In this document: positions 43,837 through 52,444 of the stretch, in pieces | How positions within the stretch are numbered: the stretch's first letter is position 1 | Layout of the letters: every line of letters starts with the position of its first letter | Assembly (NCBI RefSeq): GCF_014982975.1 | Contig: NZ_JADCKL010000002.1 | Location: 186,001-250,000 of the forward strand | Direction: 5' to 3' | Length of the DNA: 64,000 nt | Source of the DNA: Claveliimonas monacensis | GTDB taxonomy: Bacteria > Bacillota > Clostridia > Lachnospirales > Lachnospiraceae | Position numbers and translations under genes: made by a program | Notes under the pieces: model-generated | Told to the model about the DNA's origin: nothing | The model's input: the letters and a program-made list of their open reading frames with translations, nothing else | Database searches by the model: none

Positions 43837-44610
43837 TTACATGACCCCCTTTCGCGCTGAGTAGATCTGGAAGAAAGCATCCTCCAGATCATTGGTGCAT
43901 GTCTTTGTCAGGAGTTCATCCAGGGTGCCCTCCGCCTCCTTTTTCCCATCTATGATCATGCCGATCCGGTCGCAGAGCTTCTGGGCTTCAGACATGATAT
44001 GTGTGGAGATGATGACCAGCTTGCCGTCATCCCGCAGCTTTTTCAGATAATCCGTCACATTTCTGGCTGTGATAATATCCAGCCCGTTGGTAGGCTCATC
44101 AAAAATGACAATATCCGGGTCATGTACAAGGCTGACAGCAATGGCCGCCTTCTGCTTCATACCTGTGGACAGCTCCTTGATCTTCTTGTGGGCAAACTCG
44201 CTGATACCAAAGTAGTCAAACAGTTCGTCCCTGCGCTTCTTAAGCACATCCTCCGGCACTTTGTGGAGCCGGCCAAAGAAGCGGAACATATAGTCCGCGT
44301 CAAACTGGTCATCCAGCTTGATGTCGCTTGTGAGAAAACCTATGCTGTTTCGGACTGCCTCCGGTTCTTTCTGCACCTCATGTCCGTCCACGTAGATCTC
44401 ACCGCTGGTGGGCCTTATGATAGTGGAAATACACCTCAAAGTAGTTGTCTTCCCGGCCCCGTTGGGTCCTAAAAGCCCGTAGATCTCACCTTTTTTTGCT
44501 GTTAAGCTGAGATGGTCCACAGCTGTCTTTTTTGGATTTTTCGTGTGGGACTCAGCCATCTGTTTTTTGTTCAGTCTGTACACTTTTGTCAGATCTCTGA
44601 TCTCAATCAT
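43837..44610 (-). CDS. ABC transporter ATPase (NatA-like)
   Basis: ATPase of 257 aa for the permease beside it: Walker [10 protein letters not shown], signature LSTGMKQKA, Walker [13 protein letters not shown], switch His in [12 protein letters not shown] 44610 fits the family start ([11 protein letters not shown]); an upstream frame extension to 44721 runs through the promoter region. Confidence 0.93.
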   Translation of the reverse strand: MIEIRDLTKVYRLNKKQMAESHTKNPKKTAVDHLSLTAKKGEIYGLLGPNGAGKTTTLRCISTIIRPTSGEIYVDGHEVQKEPEAVRNSIGFLTSDIKLDDQFDADYMFRFFGRLHKVPEDVLKKRRDELFDYFGISEFAHKKIKELSTGMKQKAAIAVSLVHDPDIVIFDEPTNGLDIITARNVTDYLKKLRDDGKLVIISTHIMSEAQKLCDRIGMIIDGKKEAEGTLDELLTKTCTNDLEDAFFQIYSARKGVM

Positions 44611-44691
44611 AGCCTTATTTCCTTTCCTCCCGAGGGATGTTCCTTTTCTCTTATTTATTGCCTCGAATATCTGTACTATTGATTTAACACA

Positions 44692-44721
44692 ATAATATAT
44701 CCTCCCCCGAAAATTTGTCAA
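44692..44721 (-). promoter_or_regulatory. Promoter of the NatAB-like operon
   Basis: TTGACA (44721-44716), 18 bases, TATTAT (44697-44692) on the minus strand; TATATT with 16 bases is the alternative. About 80 bases before ATG 44610. Confidence 0.65.
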
Positions 44722-44775
44722 TACTTTTTCCTTAAATTTTACACAATTTCCCAGGCCATATTACACGGGCATGCG

Positions 44776-45225
44776 TCACATCGTTCTATGGAACCAGATC
44801 TTTGCTCCCAGTCCCGCCACACTGACAAAGAGCACGGCTCCGATCAGCGCCGCAAACACGGTCATGCTGAAAAATCCTGCCGCAATGGCTGCTGTCAGAA
44901 GTCCGAACAGACTGATGCAGTAGGCCGCCCGTCCCGACTCCCTCTGGATGGCCTGCAGACGCTCGTCATGCTCCTTGATGTATAGTGCCCGCAGACGCTT
45001 GTCATCACGCAGCGCCCGGACATTTACCACGATCCCATAGACAGCGATGGCTGCCCAGGCAAAGAACAGGCCGCTCTGAAATCCTCTCATAAAGCTGGCC
45101 TCATGCTCGTCCGCCCCCAGCTGCACAGCACTGACGCAACAGATCACAATGACCATGCAGGAAAAAAGGATCCCGGCTGTCATCCATATGATCTGCCGCT
45201 TTAACTTTGCTCTGTACTCCTTCAT
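44776..45225 (-). CDS. Four-helix membrane protein, 149 aa
   Basis: Helices in pairs: IWMTAGILFSCMVIVICCVS and LFFAWAAIAVYGIVVNV, a charged cytoplasmic loop (RALRDDKRLRALYIKEHDER), then CISLFGLLTAAIAAGFFSM and VFAALIGAVLFVSVAGLG. ATG 45225 is nine bases after AGGAGG and directly after the stop of the XRE regulator, the usual pairing of small XRE regulators with DUF2178-like membrane proteins (the family label is a resemblance). Confidence 0.7.
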   Translation of the reverse strand: MKEYRAKLKRQIIWMTAGILFSCMVIVICCVSAVQLGADEHEASFMRGFQSGLFFAWAAIAVYGIVVNVRALRDDKRLRALYIKEHDERLQAIQRESGRAAYCISLFGLLTAAIAAGFFSMTVFAALIGAVLFVSVAGLGAKIWFHRTM

Positions 45226-45226
45226 C

Positions 45227-45439
45227 TCACATCTCCTCCTCATCCACTTCTGAAAAATCAAACACATCTTCAATGGTCACCCCGAAATATCTGGCAATCT
45301 TATAGGCCAGCACGAGGGACGCCGTGTACTTCTCCCTCTCCAGCGAAATGATCGTCTGCCGGGTGACCCCCACCGCCAGAGCAAGCTCCTCCTGGGAAAG
45401 CTTGTATTTCTTGCGCAGTTCCTGAATCCGAGTCTTCAT
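45227..45439 (-). CDS. Small XRE regulator, 70 aa
   Basis: A minimal HTH_3 protein: [20 protein letters not shown] and [20 protein letters not shown] with an acidic tail. The [12 protein letters not shown] pattern marks the YozG-like group that sits in front of small membrane proteins, as here. A palindrome at its promoter suggests autoregulation. Confidence 0.9.
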   Translation of the reverse strand: MKTRIQELRKKYKLSQEELALAVGVTRQTIISLEREKYTASLVLAYKIARYFGVTIEDVFDFSEVDEEEM

Positions 45440-45485
45440 AGGCTTGACATTCCCTTCACAATCGTATAGTTTGCTTTACATTTTA

Positions 45486-45516
45486 AGTATAGTCAACTTT
45501 ACACAAAATGTAAAGT
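45486..45516 (-). promoter_or_regulatory. Promoter and operator of the small XRE gene
   Basis: On the minus strand TTTACA (45514-45509), 17 bases, TATACT (45491-45486). The palindrome ACTTTAC-N7-GTAAAGT (45496-45516) covers the -35 and most of the spacer. Extra TGTAAA copies lie on both sides (about 45473-45480 and 45529-45534). Confidence 0.7.
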
Positions 45517-45540
45517 ATATTTTACAATTATTTATTTCGG

Positions 45541-45567
45541 ACGTAATACTTTTAAAAAGTATTACGT
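45541..45567. repeat. Perfect 27-base palindrome
   Basis: Thirteen-base arms ACGTAATACTTTT and its complement around a central A. No T-run follows on either strand, so it is not an evident terminator. It lies between the XRE operator and the carbamate kinase terminator. Confidence 0.7.
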
Positions 45568-45597
45568 TACCTGTTATCTTTTTAACATTTCCCGGCA

Positions 45598-45633
45598 TAA
45601 AAAATCCCGGCCGTGTTCCTCCACGGCCAGGAT
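45598..45633 (-). terminator. Terminator of arcC
   Basis: Minus strand: ATCCTGGCCGTG / CACGGCCGGGAT (one G-T pair) with GAGGAA loop, then six T. Confidence 0.85.
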
Positions 45634-45681
45634 CAATATCCTACTCATTCTTTTTCTTCTTCACACACCTGCGTCTGCGGT

Positions 45682-46611
45682 TTACCGTATGATCGTGCCG
45701 GTTTTTCCCTTCAGACCATCTTTCAGCTTGTCAAAGGATGTGATCAGAGCGCTTCTTCCCTCACGCTTTTCGATGAACTCTACAGAAGCCTTGAACTTGG
45801 GAAGCATATTATACACGCCGAAATGCCCCTCTTCCATATACTGTTTTGCCTGGGCAAGGGAGATCTCTCCCAGCTCGGACTCCTGCGGTGTGTTCATATT
45901 GATGTGGACTTTCTCCACGCTCGTCAGGATGATCAGCTCATCTGCATCAATCTCCTCCGCCATCTTTCCAGCCGCCAGATCTTTCTCGATCACTGCGCTG
46001 GCTCCTTTCAGACGGTGATCCTGCTCCATAACCGGAATTCCGCCGCCGCCGCATGCGATGACCACCTGGTCCGCATTAACAAGCGCCTTGATGGCATCGA
46101 TCTCCACGATGCTCACCGGATTTGGCGCAGAGACAACGCGCCGGAATCCTTTGCCCGCCTCCTCGATCACATAATTGCCTTTCTTTCGCTCCTCGTTGGC
46201 CTCCTCAGCTGTCATGTACCGTCCCAGCACCTTGGTGGGTGTGTAGAAAGCCTCGTCATAAGGATCCACAGTTACCTGAGTCAAGATGGTGCTGACTGTG
46301 CGGTAAATCCCTCTGTTGAGCAGGGCTTCCCGGATCGCGTTCTGAAGATCATATCCAATATATCCCTGGCTCATGGCTGAACATACGGACATGGGAGCCG
46401 GTGTGTAATCCTGATGTACCTTTCCAAATTCGTTCATGGCAGTGTGGATCATTCCCACCTGGGGTGCGTTGCTGTGGGTGATAGCCACCTGATACCCTTC
46501 CTCGATCAGATCTGCAATAGCGACAGCCGTCCTCTTCACCGCCTCTTTCTGCTCCGGCAGTGTGTTCCCCAGCGCTCTGTGTCCTAATGCAACTACTACT
46601 CTTTTTTTCAT
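45682..46611 (-). CDS. arcC: Carbamate kinase
   Basis: A 309-aa carbamate kinase that makes ATP from carbamoyl phosphate. VVVALGHRALGN at the start and VIACGGGGIPVMEQDHRLKG (phosphate and carbamate site) are conserved, as is the lysine-rich lid region. The Gly-His at positions 10-11, where many homologues have Gly-Gly-Asn, is a small deviation. It stands alone: no arginine deiminase or ornithine transcarbamoylase lies beside it. Confidence 0.93.
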   Translation of the reverse strand: MKKRVVVALGHRALGNTLPEQKEAVKRTAVAIADLIEEGYQVAITHSNAPQVGMIHTAMNEFGKVHQDYTPAPMSVCSAMSQGYIGYDLQNAIREALLNRGIYRTVSTILTQVTVDPYDEAFYTPTKVLGRYMTAEEANEERKKGNYVIEEAGKGFRRVVSAPNPVSIVEIDAIKALVNADQVVIACGGGGIPVMEQDHRLKGASAVIEKDLAAGKMAEEIDADELIILTSVEKVHINMNTPQESELGEISLAQAKQYMEEGHFGVYNMLPKFKASVEFIEKREGRSALITSFDKLKDGLKGKTGTIIR

Positions 46612-46684
46612 CGCTCTTTCTCCTTTACGCCTCTATAGCTTTTAAGACCTTTTTTTGTCTGTCTTTTATGATAAATATAAAGAA

Positions 46685-46713
46685 ATTATATTATCTTTTC
46701 ACGGAAATTGCAA
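46685..46713 (-). promoter_or_regulatory. Promoter of arcC
   Basis: TTGCAA (46713-46708), 17 bases, TATAAT (46690-46685) on the minus strand, about 75 bases before ATG 46611. Confidence 0.7.
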
Positions 46714-46768
46714 TGCATTTTACGTATCATACTTCCTGTCTGATCACAAAATTTTCCGGTACATTTTC

Positions 46769-46796
46769 TTGATTTCTCTATCTGAAGTGGTATAAT
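46769..46796 (+). promoter_or_regulatory. Promoter of tRNA-Ala
   Basis: TTGATT, 16 bases, TATAAT with an extended TGG before it. The expected start is one or two bases before the tRNA. Confidence 0.7.
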
Positions 46797-46804
46797 TTCC
46801 TTAT

Positions 46805-46877
46805 GGGGCATTAGCGCAGTTGGGAGCGCGCCACATTCGCATTGTGGAGGCCACGGGTTCGAATCCCGTATGCTCCA
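46805..46877 (+). tRNA. tRNA-Ala (anticodon CGC)
   Basis: A 73-base cloverleaf: acceptor GGGGCAT / ATGCTCC, D stem GCGC/GCGC, anticodon stem CCACA/TGTGG with loop TTCGCAT, T stem ACGGG/CCCGT around TTCGAAT, discriminator A. The third acceptor pair is G-U, the identity mark of tRNA-Ala. CCA is not encoded. The anticodon CGC reads GCG. Confidence 0.96.
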
Positions 46878-47025
46878 TTGCAGAAGCGGGGTTTCGGAGC
46901 AGCCGGAAAACCCCGCTTTTTTCTGTAACTCAGGATCTGTGGTCAGGCAGATGTTCACCCTCCTCTCGTTCCCTGCATATACTGAACCAGAGCATTGTAA
47001 AACAGACACTCTGAAGGAGTATAAC

Positions 47026-47319
47026 ATGGAACAGCTCACCAGTTATATAAAACCGGAACTGATGATCGTCACCGTCATCCTATATTTTATCGGCGTATGG
47101 CTCAAGCAGATCCAGACGCTCAAAGACAAGTATATCCCCTTTATACTGGGAGCCATCGGCATTGTCCTGTGCGCGGTCTGGGTGCTGGCCACCAGCCCCC
47201 TTCGCACCGGTCAGGAAGTAGCCATGGCTGTATTCACTGCACTGGTCCAGGGAATCCTTGTAGCGGGGCTTTCAACCTACGTCAATCAGATCGTCAAACA
47301 GATCGGAAAAACGGAATAA
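47026..47319 (+). CDS. Phage holin-like protein
   Basis: A 97-aa protein with three hydrophobic segments (MIVTVILYFIGVWL, YIPFILGAIGIVLCAVWVLA, MAVFTALVQGILVAGLSTYV) and short loops, typical of small phage holins. GAAGGAG lies seven bases before ATG 47026. No lysin or other phage gene lies beside it. Its place 150 bases after a tRNA suggests the remnant of an integrated phage (inference). Confidence 0.7.
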   Translation: MEQLTSYIKPELMIVTVILYFIGVWLKQIQTLKDKYIPFILGAIGIVLCAVWVLATSPLRTGQEVAMAVFTALVQGILVAGLSTYVNQIVKQIGKTE

Positions 47320-47322
47320 GCA

Positions 47323-47369
47323 AAAAGCAGCGCCGGAGCTTTACTGAAACTCCAGCGCTGTCTTTTTGT
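47323..47369. terminator. Bidirectional terminator
   Basis: CAGCGC.GGAG pairs with CTCC.GCGCTG over a 11-base loop; AAAAA before and TTTTT after make it work in both directions, for the holin gene and the antiporter gene. Confidence 0.85.
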
Positions 47370-47381
47370 CTTATAGCTGTT

Positions 47382-48686
47382 TTATTGAATAAAGAAAATA
47401 CCAATGATCAGGTAGGCAATGAAGGCCAGAAGACCGCAGATCAGTGCGTAGGGAAGCTGGGTCTTCACGTGATCGATATGATCCGAAGCCGCTCCTGTGG
47501 AGGAGAGAACGGTCGTATCTGACAGCGGGGAACAGTGGTCTCCGAACACACCGCCGCCTGCCACTGCTGCGAAGCATGCCACAATGAGAAGGCTCATCTG
47601 GTTGTCCGTAAAGCTGAATGCCAGCGGAAGGGCGATAGGCATACAGATGGCAAATGTTCCCCAGGAAGATCCTGTGGCAAAAGACATGATGGCCGCCACG
47701 GCAAAAATCACGGCCGGCAGCATGACAGCAGGGATGGCTCCCTTCACGCCGTCTGTCAGCGTGTTCATAACTTCCTTGAAAGAAATGCCCTGGATCATCA
47801 TGCTGATCGTCATGATGATCACCACAAAGAGAAATGCCTCCATTGTCTTGGCTGAGTCAAAGGCTATGTACGTACCAAGAGCAATGCCGATGATCACAAA
47901 GACAGGAAGGATAAAATTCAGCACAACTCTCGGCTTCAGTCCTGGATAGGGCTGCATGTCCGTCAGCTCTTTCCCGATGAGAGGAGTGGCTCCGTCACGG
48001 ATCACTTTTCCCTCTTCCCAGGCCCGCTTCTCCGCCTTCTTCATGGGACCAAAATCCTTAATGATGCCGGAAGCCAGAAGGCCTACGAAAAGCACGGCAA
48101 AAATAGGATAAAAGTTAAACGGGATAGCCCGCAGGAAAAGACGGGATGCATCCTCTGTAGTAGCGATACAACCCACGCCCACAGCCAGGCCCATCAGGTA
48201 CGCCGCCCAGCCGGTAATGGGCATCAGCACGCTTACCGGAGCAGATGTGGAATCCGCAATGTAGGCCAGCTTCTCACGGGAAACCTTCGCCTTGTCAGTG
48301 ATGCTCCTCATAACAGAACCGACAAAAAGCGGGCTGAAGGAATCGCTGAAGTAGATAAAGATACCAAGTACCCAGGCCATGAGCTGGGCGCCTCTGCGGC
48401 TTAAGTTTTTCTCATGAACCTTCTGGGAAAATCCCTGGATGGCACCTGTCTTCTGGAAGTAAGCCACCAGAATGCCGATAAATGTATTCAGCAGCATAAC
48501 CCAGGAAAAGCTGGTTGTTCCCAGGCTGTTCTGCAGAAGCGTGGGAAAGCCGAAGATCCCCTGTCCTGCCAGCAGCGTTCCCGCAATGCAGGCGATCGTC
48601 AGGGAGACGATCGTATTTCTTGTGATAAAGGACAATACAATCGCGAGTATTGCCGGAATGACGGAAATAAATCCCATTGTCTCCAT
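47382..48686 (-). CDS. NhaC family Na+/H+ antiporter
   Basis: A 434-aa transporter with about 11 membrane helices. FSDSFSPLFVGSVMRSITDK and FATGSSWGTFAICMPIALPL are typical of the NhaC/YqkI branch, as is GGGVFGDHCSPLSDTTVLSS near the end. Such proteins often exchange metabolites for sodium. It follows the damaged alanine dehydrogenase gene by 45 bases in the same direction. Confidence 0.9.
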   Translation of the reverse strand: METMGFISVIPAILAIVLSFITRNTIVSLTIACIAGTLLAGQGIFGFPTLLQNSLGTTSFSWVMLLNTFIGILVAYFQKTGAIQGFSQKVHEKNLSRRGAQLMAWVLGIFIYFSDSFSPLFVGSVMRSITDKAKVSREKLAYIADSTSAPVSVLMPITGWAAYLMGLAVGVGCIATTEDASRLFLRAIPFNFYPIFAVLFVGLLASGIIKDFGPMKKAEKRAWEEGKVIRDGATPLIGKELTDMQPYPGLKPRVVLNFILPVFVIIGIALGTYIAFDSAKTMEAFLFVVIIMTISMMIQGISFKEVMNTLTDGVKGAIPAVMLPAVIFAVAAIMSFATGSSWGTFAICMPIALPLAFSFTDNQMSLLIVACFAAVAGGGVFGDHCSPLSDTTVLSSTGAASDHIDHVKTQLPYALICGLLAFIAYLIIGIFFIQ

Positions 48687-48731
48687 GGTGTTACCTCATT
48701 TCTCTCTTATTTTTCCTTTGCTGTACATGCA

Positions 48732-49808
48732 TTACAGACTGATAAAATTGTCGGATCTTGTCACCGTTGCCGGCGGCGCCGGATCCAGTTTCTGGTCCGC
48801 GATACCCAGAATGTCCTCGGGACGGATCCACGGACGGTTCTGCAGAGCGCTTGTCTCCTCATGGGTCAGATAGCCTTTGTATGTTGTAAGGCTTCTTCTT
48901 AAGAATCCATCTTTTGCACAGGCCTGTACCACACCATTGTTCAGAATGCTCCGGAAATGCGGAAGCACGGACGCTGCGTAGGCCACGGATGTGGAGTTTG
49001 CGATGGCTCCCGGAATATTGCTTACGCAGTAGTGAACCACGCCCTCCTCCACGTATCTCGGATTTTCATGTGTGGTCTCGTGGAAGGTCTCGATGGCTCC
49101 CTGCTCGTCATTGCTAATGTCCACAAGGACAGACCCCGGCTCCATGCTGCGTACCATCTCCCTTGTCACTAGGTACTCTGTATTTCCCTTGGGCCATTTC
49201 ACACAGTTCAGGATCCTATCTGTCTCCGGAAGGATAGCGGCAATATTTTCCCTGCTGGAAATCATGGTATTGATGCTCTGGTTGTACTGGCTCTGAAGCG
49301 TGCGCAGAAGTCCGATGTTGATATCCGCCACAGTCACCCATGCTCCCAGGGCGTGCAGGACGCTGAGGGCAGCCTGTCCCACTGTGCCTCCTCCAAGGAT
49401 CAGCACTTTCATGCCGGGAGCTGCGCCAAGGCCGCTGACAAACTTTCCTTTTCCTCCGTTGATGGTCAGCATGGACTCAAGACCCATAAGGGCTCCCTGC
49501 TTTCCTGCCGCCTCACAGTTGGGGGAACCGTATCTGTGGGAGTCCTCCGCCGTAAACGCGATGACCTTCTTGTCAAGAAGCGCCTGCACCTCCTCCGGGT
49601 GTGCGGCTGGATGGATACAGGTGAACACGATCTGTCCTTCCCGGAGCAGATTGTACTCAGACGGCTCAAATTCTTTTACCTTTGCCACAAAATCACAGGT
49701 TCCGTAGATTTCCTCTGCTGTGTCCACCATGACAGCGCCTGCTGCCGCGTACTTCTCATCCGGGAAGCCTGCCTTCTGTCCTGCGCCTTTCTGCACGTAC
49801 ACCTCACT
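48732..49808 (-). pseudogene. ald: Alanine dehydrogenase, 5' end lost
   Basis: About 358 codons match alanine dehydrogenase: KVKEF and CIHPAAH with the catalytic Lys and His, the NAD loop VLILGGGTVGQAA, and GVVHYCVSNIPGAIANSTS at the end. The reading begins in the middle of the first domain (SEVYVQKGAG); about 30 residues including the substrate-binding Arg are missing. The only starts available (GTG 49802 or further in) have no ribosome site. The break lies 22 bases from a hairpin. A shortened protein may be made but should lack activity. Confidence 0.75.
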
Positions 49809-49829
49809 GCTTTGTATATATATTCACAC

Positions 49830-49860
49830 ACAACACCCTCCCAAACGGAAAGGGTGTTGT
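49830..49860. repeat. Hairpin at the alanine dehydrogenase break
   Basis: ACAACACCCT pairs with AGGGTGTTGT over an 11-base loop, without a T-run on the minus strand. It may be the old terminator of the LysR gene or mark the deletion end. Confidence 0.5.
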
Positions 49861-49948
49861 AAACAATGCGTATCTTCTTTGTTATACATGTATACAAGTA
49901 TAAGTTCAAGAATATTTATTTCGAATTTATGCATACATTTTCATTCAC

Positions 49949-50851
49949 TCACAGCAGATCGCCCACACCGCAGAATTTTCTGCCTGCGAAATCCCAGAAA
50001 GCTCCGGCAGCCTGCGGCAGCATCTGGTATCTCCGCCTGACCATATACAGCCGTGACTCTTTCCTGGGTTTCACGATCGTCTTGTAAATGATCCCCTCTC
50101 CCCCGGCAAAGTATCTGGCAGCCCCCGGGCAGATGGCGATGCCCATGCCCCGCTCCACCAGCGGCAACATGGAGGCAGAAGAATTATAATAGCAGAGGAT
50201 CTCTCTGTCCTGGGCGATTTCATTGAACCAGTGGTTGATCTCCTCCTGCAGCGATGCACGGACAGGGATCATCAGCGTCTCCCCGCCAAGCTGCTCCAGC
50301 CGCACCTCATCCCCCTCTTCTGCTGCCAGGGGATGTCGCCGGCTCATGGCTGCCACCCAGGGCTCACTTCGAAGAAAGATCTGCTCACACTGTTCCATGT
50401 AGACCGGCGCCCGCACGATTCCCACATCTGCCAGCCCCCTCTCCAGCTTGTCACGGACTTCATCGCTGTTTCCGCACCAGATCTGGAAATGTACCTGGGG
50501 ATACTCTCTGTGAAACGTCTCCACCATCTCTGACAGAAGGCCGATACCGAAGGACTCCACTGCTGCCACAGATACAAGTCCATGCACGCCGCCTCCCAGT
50601 CTGCCCATCTGCTCCCGGGTCTTCTCCATGAGCTCGATGATCTCCTCCGCCTGCTGCTTGAGGAATCTCCCTTCCTCCGTCAGCTGGATCTTCTTCTTTC
50701 CCCGCAGAAATAAAGTAACCCCCAGTTCTTCCTCCAGAAGCCGTATCTGCCTGCTCAGGGGCGGCTGGGCGATGCACAGTTTTTTCGCCGCCCGGGTAAT
50801 CGTGCCCTCCTGCACCACCGTCAGAAAATACTTCAGCGATTTAATATCCAC
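49949..50851 (-). CDS. LysR family transcriptional regulator
   Basis: A 300-aa regulator: MDIKSLKYFLTVVQEGTITR with the helix-turn-helix AAKKLCIAQPPLSRQIRLLE, and a two-lobed sensor domain (PVRASLQEEINHWF; PLVERGMGIAICPGAARY). Divergent from the YoaK-like gene. A palindrome lies between the two. Confidence 0.92.
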   Translation of the reverse strand: MDIKSLKYFLTVVQEGTITRAAKKLCIAQPPLSRQIRLLEEELGVTLFLRGKKKIQLTEEGRFLKQQAEEIIELMEKTREQMGRLGGGVHGLVSVAAVESFGIGLLSEMVETFHREYPQVHFQIWCGNSDEVRDKLERGLADVGIVRAPVYMEQCEQIFLRSEPWVAAMSRRHPLAAEEGDEVRLEQLGGETLMIPVRASLQEEINHWFNEIAQDREILCYYNSSASMLPLVERGMGIAICPGAARYFAGGEGIIYKTIVKPRKESRLYMVRRRYQMLPQAAGAFWDFAGRKFCGVGDLL

Positions 50852-50910
50852 GCAATTTCCTCCTTATCAGCGCATCCCTGATGGAGGCGCCTTTTTTATC
50901 ATACTTTTTT

Positions 50911-50967
50911 TATATGTTTCTTCATATATTATATGTATTTTTATATACGTATGCAATATGCTATAAT
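50911..50967 (+). promoter_or_regulatory. Palindrome and promoter between lysR and the YoaK-like gene
   Basis: TATATG-N6-CATATA (50911-50928) fits a LysR-type site. An extended -10 TGCTATAAT follows at 50959-50967 for the plus-strand gene. The whole stretch is very AT-rich. Confidence 0.45.
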
Positions 50968-51028
50968 ATCCCGGGCGGCAGTACAGACCGCCGCTCTCTC
51001 AAAAATTTGGATAAGCTGGTGAATACAG

Positions 51029-51715
51029 ATGGAAAATAAGAAAAAGTACGAGACACCCCTTCACTATATGATGGCTTTTGTCGGAGGATTTTTCGGGGTC
51101 TATACGATCCTCAGCTTCTGCGATCTGTTTGGGAACGCGCAGACTGCCAATATGATCTACTTTGTGACAGATCTTCTGGGGCATGACTTCACCGACGCCT
51201 GCCTGCGCCTTGGCGGCGTCTTTCTCTTTGTAGCTGCCATCGCACTGACGGTCTGGCTTCCAAAGCACAGCCGGATCGATCTGCAGGTAGCCAGCCTGTT
51301 TCTGGACGCAGCTGCCGCGGTCATGGCCGGGCTGTTTCCTGCGGACATCCATCCGGTCCTGGCCCTCTACCCCTTCTTCTTCGCCACCGCCTTCCAGTGG
51401 AATAGCTTCAAGGGCGCTAAGGGATTTGCCAGCTCCACTCTGTTTTCCACCAACAACCTGAAGCAGTTCACAATGGCTGCCACGGAAGTGCTTTTAAATA
51501 AAGATAAAACCCACACGGTAAAGGCAAAGTTCTTTGGCTGTACTCTGCTCTTTTTCCATGTGGGTGTCGCTTGTTCCTTTGTAGCCAGATCTTTTATCGG
51601 CCCAAGAAGCATCTGGCTTGCACTGATGCCCCTTTCCATCTCCCTGTACACAGTCTGCCTGGCAAACGACTGGCTCCCTCTTTCTGTGACAGCCGGCGCA
51701 GAAGAAAGGGGATAG
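51029..51715 (+). CDS. YoaK/DUF1275 family membrane protein
   Basis: A 228-aa protein with six membrane helices. The family blocks are FVGGFFGVYTILSFCDLFGN plus AQTANMIYF and FQWNSFKGAKGFASSTLFST plus NNLKQFTMA. Function unknown; members are often next to LysR regulators, as here. Confidence 0.85.
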   Translation: MENKKKYETPLHYMMAFVGGFFGVYTILSFCDLFGNAQTANMIYFVTDLLGHDFTDACLRLGGVFLFVAAIALTVWLPKHSRIDLQVASLFLDAAAAVMAGLFPADIHPVLALYPFFFATAFQWNSFKGAKGFASSTLFSTNNLKQFTMAATEVLLNKDKTHTVKAKFFGCTLLFFHVGVACSFVARSFIGPRSIWLALMPLSISLYTVCLANDWLPLSVTAGAEERG

Positions 51716-51721
51716 GCTCCC

Positions 51722-52423
51722 TCACACATAGAACTCCCGCCCACTGTCAAGGCACAGGCATGCCAGGCATCCCCCCTCTTCCCGGCACTCGTTTCCGGTG
51801 TCGATATCGATGTATTTTTTCCCGTGGAAGATGTTGGCCTGATGGTAATCTTCCAGAAAGATCGTAGGATAATGTCCTACGATTATTTTTTTGTCAAAAC
51901 ACAGTCCTGCAGGGATATAGTGAATATCATCGGAAAAGAGATATCTCTCCTGATCTGACTCCACTGCCGCCCTCACGGAGGCCTCGATATCCACTCTGAT
52001 CTTATCCGGGCAAAGCACCGGAAAGTCCGCGTGGTAGCCGGAGTGGGTCAGAAAATACTCCTGCCCGGCAGCCTCCACCTTCCAGTACACAGGAAGTCCT
52101 CTCAGATAATCCAAAAGCTCTTCTTTCTCCTCCCGGGACAGAAGATCCACCTCCCGGCGTGTTCCCCCGCCCCCACATTTATCCCACAGTTCTCCGCTCA
52201 CGGTACCTGCCAGATACCGTTCACAGAGATACTCATGATTGCCCTTGATCAGCAGCATATTGGGATTTTCTCTGACGAAAGCAAGCATGCGCAGATGCTC
52301 ACACCCTTTATCCAGCACATCACCAAGTATGTACAGCTTATCAGGCGGTAAAAAGCCTATTTTTTTTAGCATCCTCCGAAAATGCGCAAGATCTCCGTGG
52401 ATGTCACTCATTACGTACTGCAT
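51722..52423 (-). CDS. Calcineurin-like metallophosphatase
   Basis: A 233-aa phosphoesterase of the ApaH/PrpA-like type: the metal motifs YVMSDIHGD, ILGDVLDKG, LIKGNHEYL, FLTHSGYH and IVGHYPT are all intact. It may act on phosphoproteins or dinucleoside polyphosphates. Last gene before the converging YoaK-like gene; on the same strand as the nucleotide-enzyme cluster upstream, 21 bases from it. Confidence 0.9.
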   Translation of the reverse strand: MQYVMSDIHGDLAHFRRMLKKIGFLPPDKLYILGDVLDKGCEHLRMLAFVRENPNMLLIKGNHEYLCERYLAGTVSGELWDKCGGGGTRREVDLLSREEKEELLDYLRGLPVYWKVEAAGQEYFLTHSGYHADFPVLCPDKIRVDIEASVRAAVESDQERYLFSDDIHYIPAGLCFDKKIIVGHYPTIFLEDYHQANIFHGKKYIDIDTGNECREEGGCLACLCLDSGREFYV

Positions 52424-52444
52424 ATTTGTCCTTCTATGTACTCC

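Noticed and set aside
45682-48686. Complete arginine deiminase pathway around arcC
   Set aside because: No arcA or arcB gene is present; the neighbours are a tRNA, a holin and an NhaC-type antiporter of another branch.
49830-49860. Rho-independent terminator of the LysR gene
   Set aside because: The hairpin is good, but no T-run follows on the minus strand; it is reported only as a repeat.
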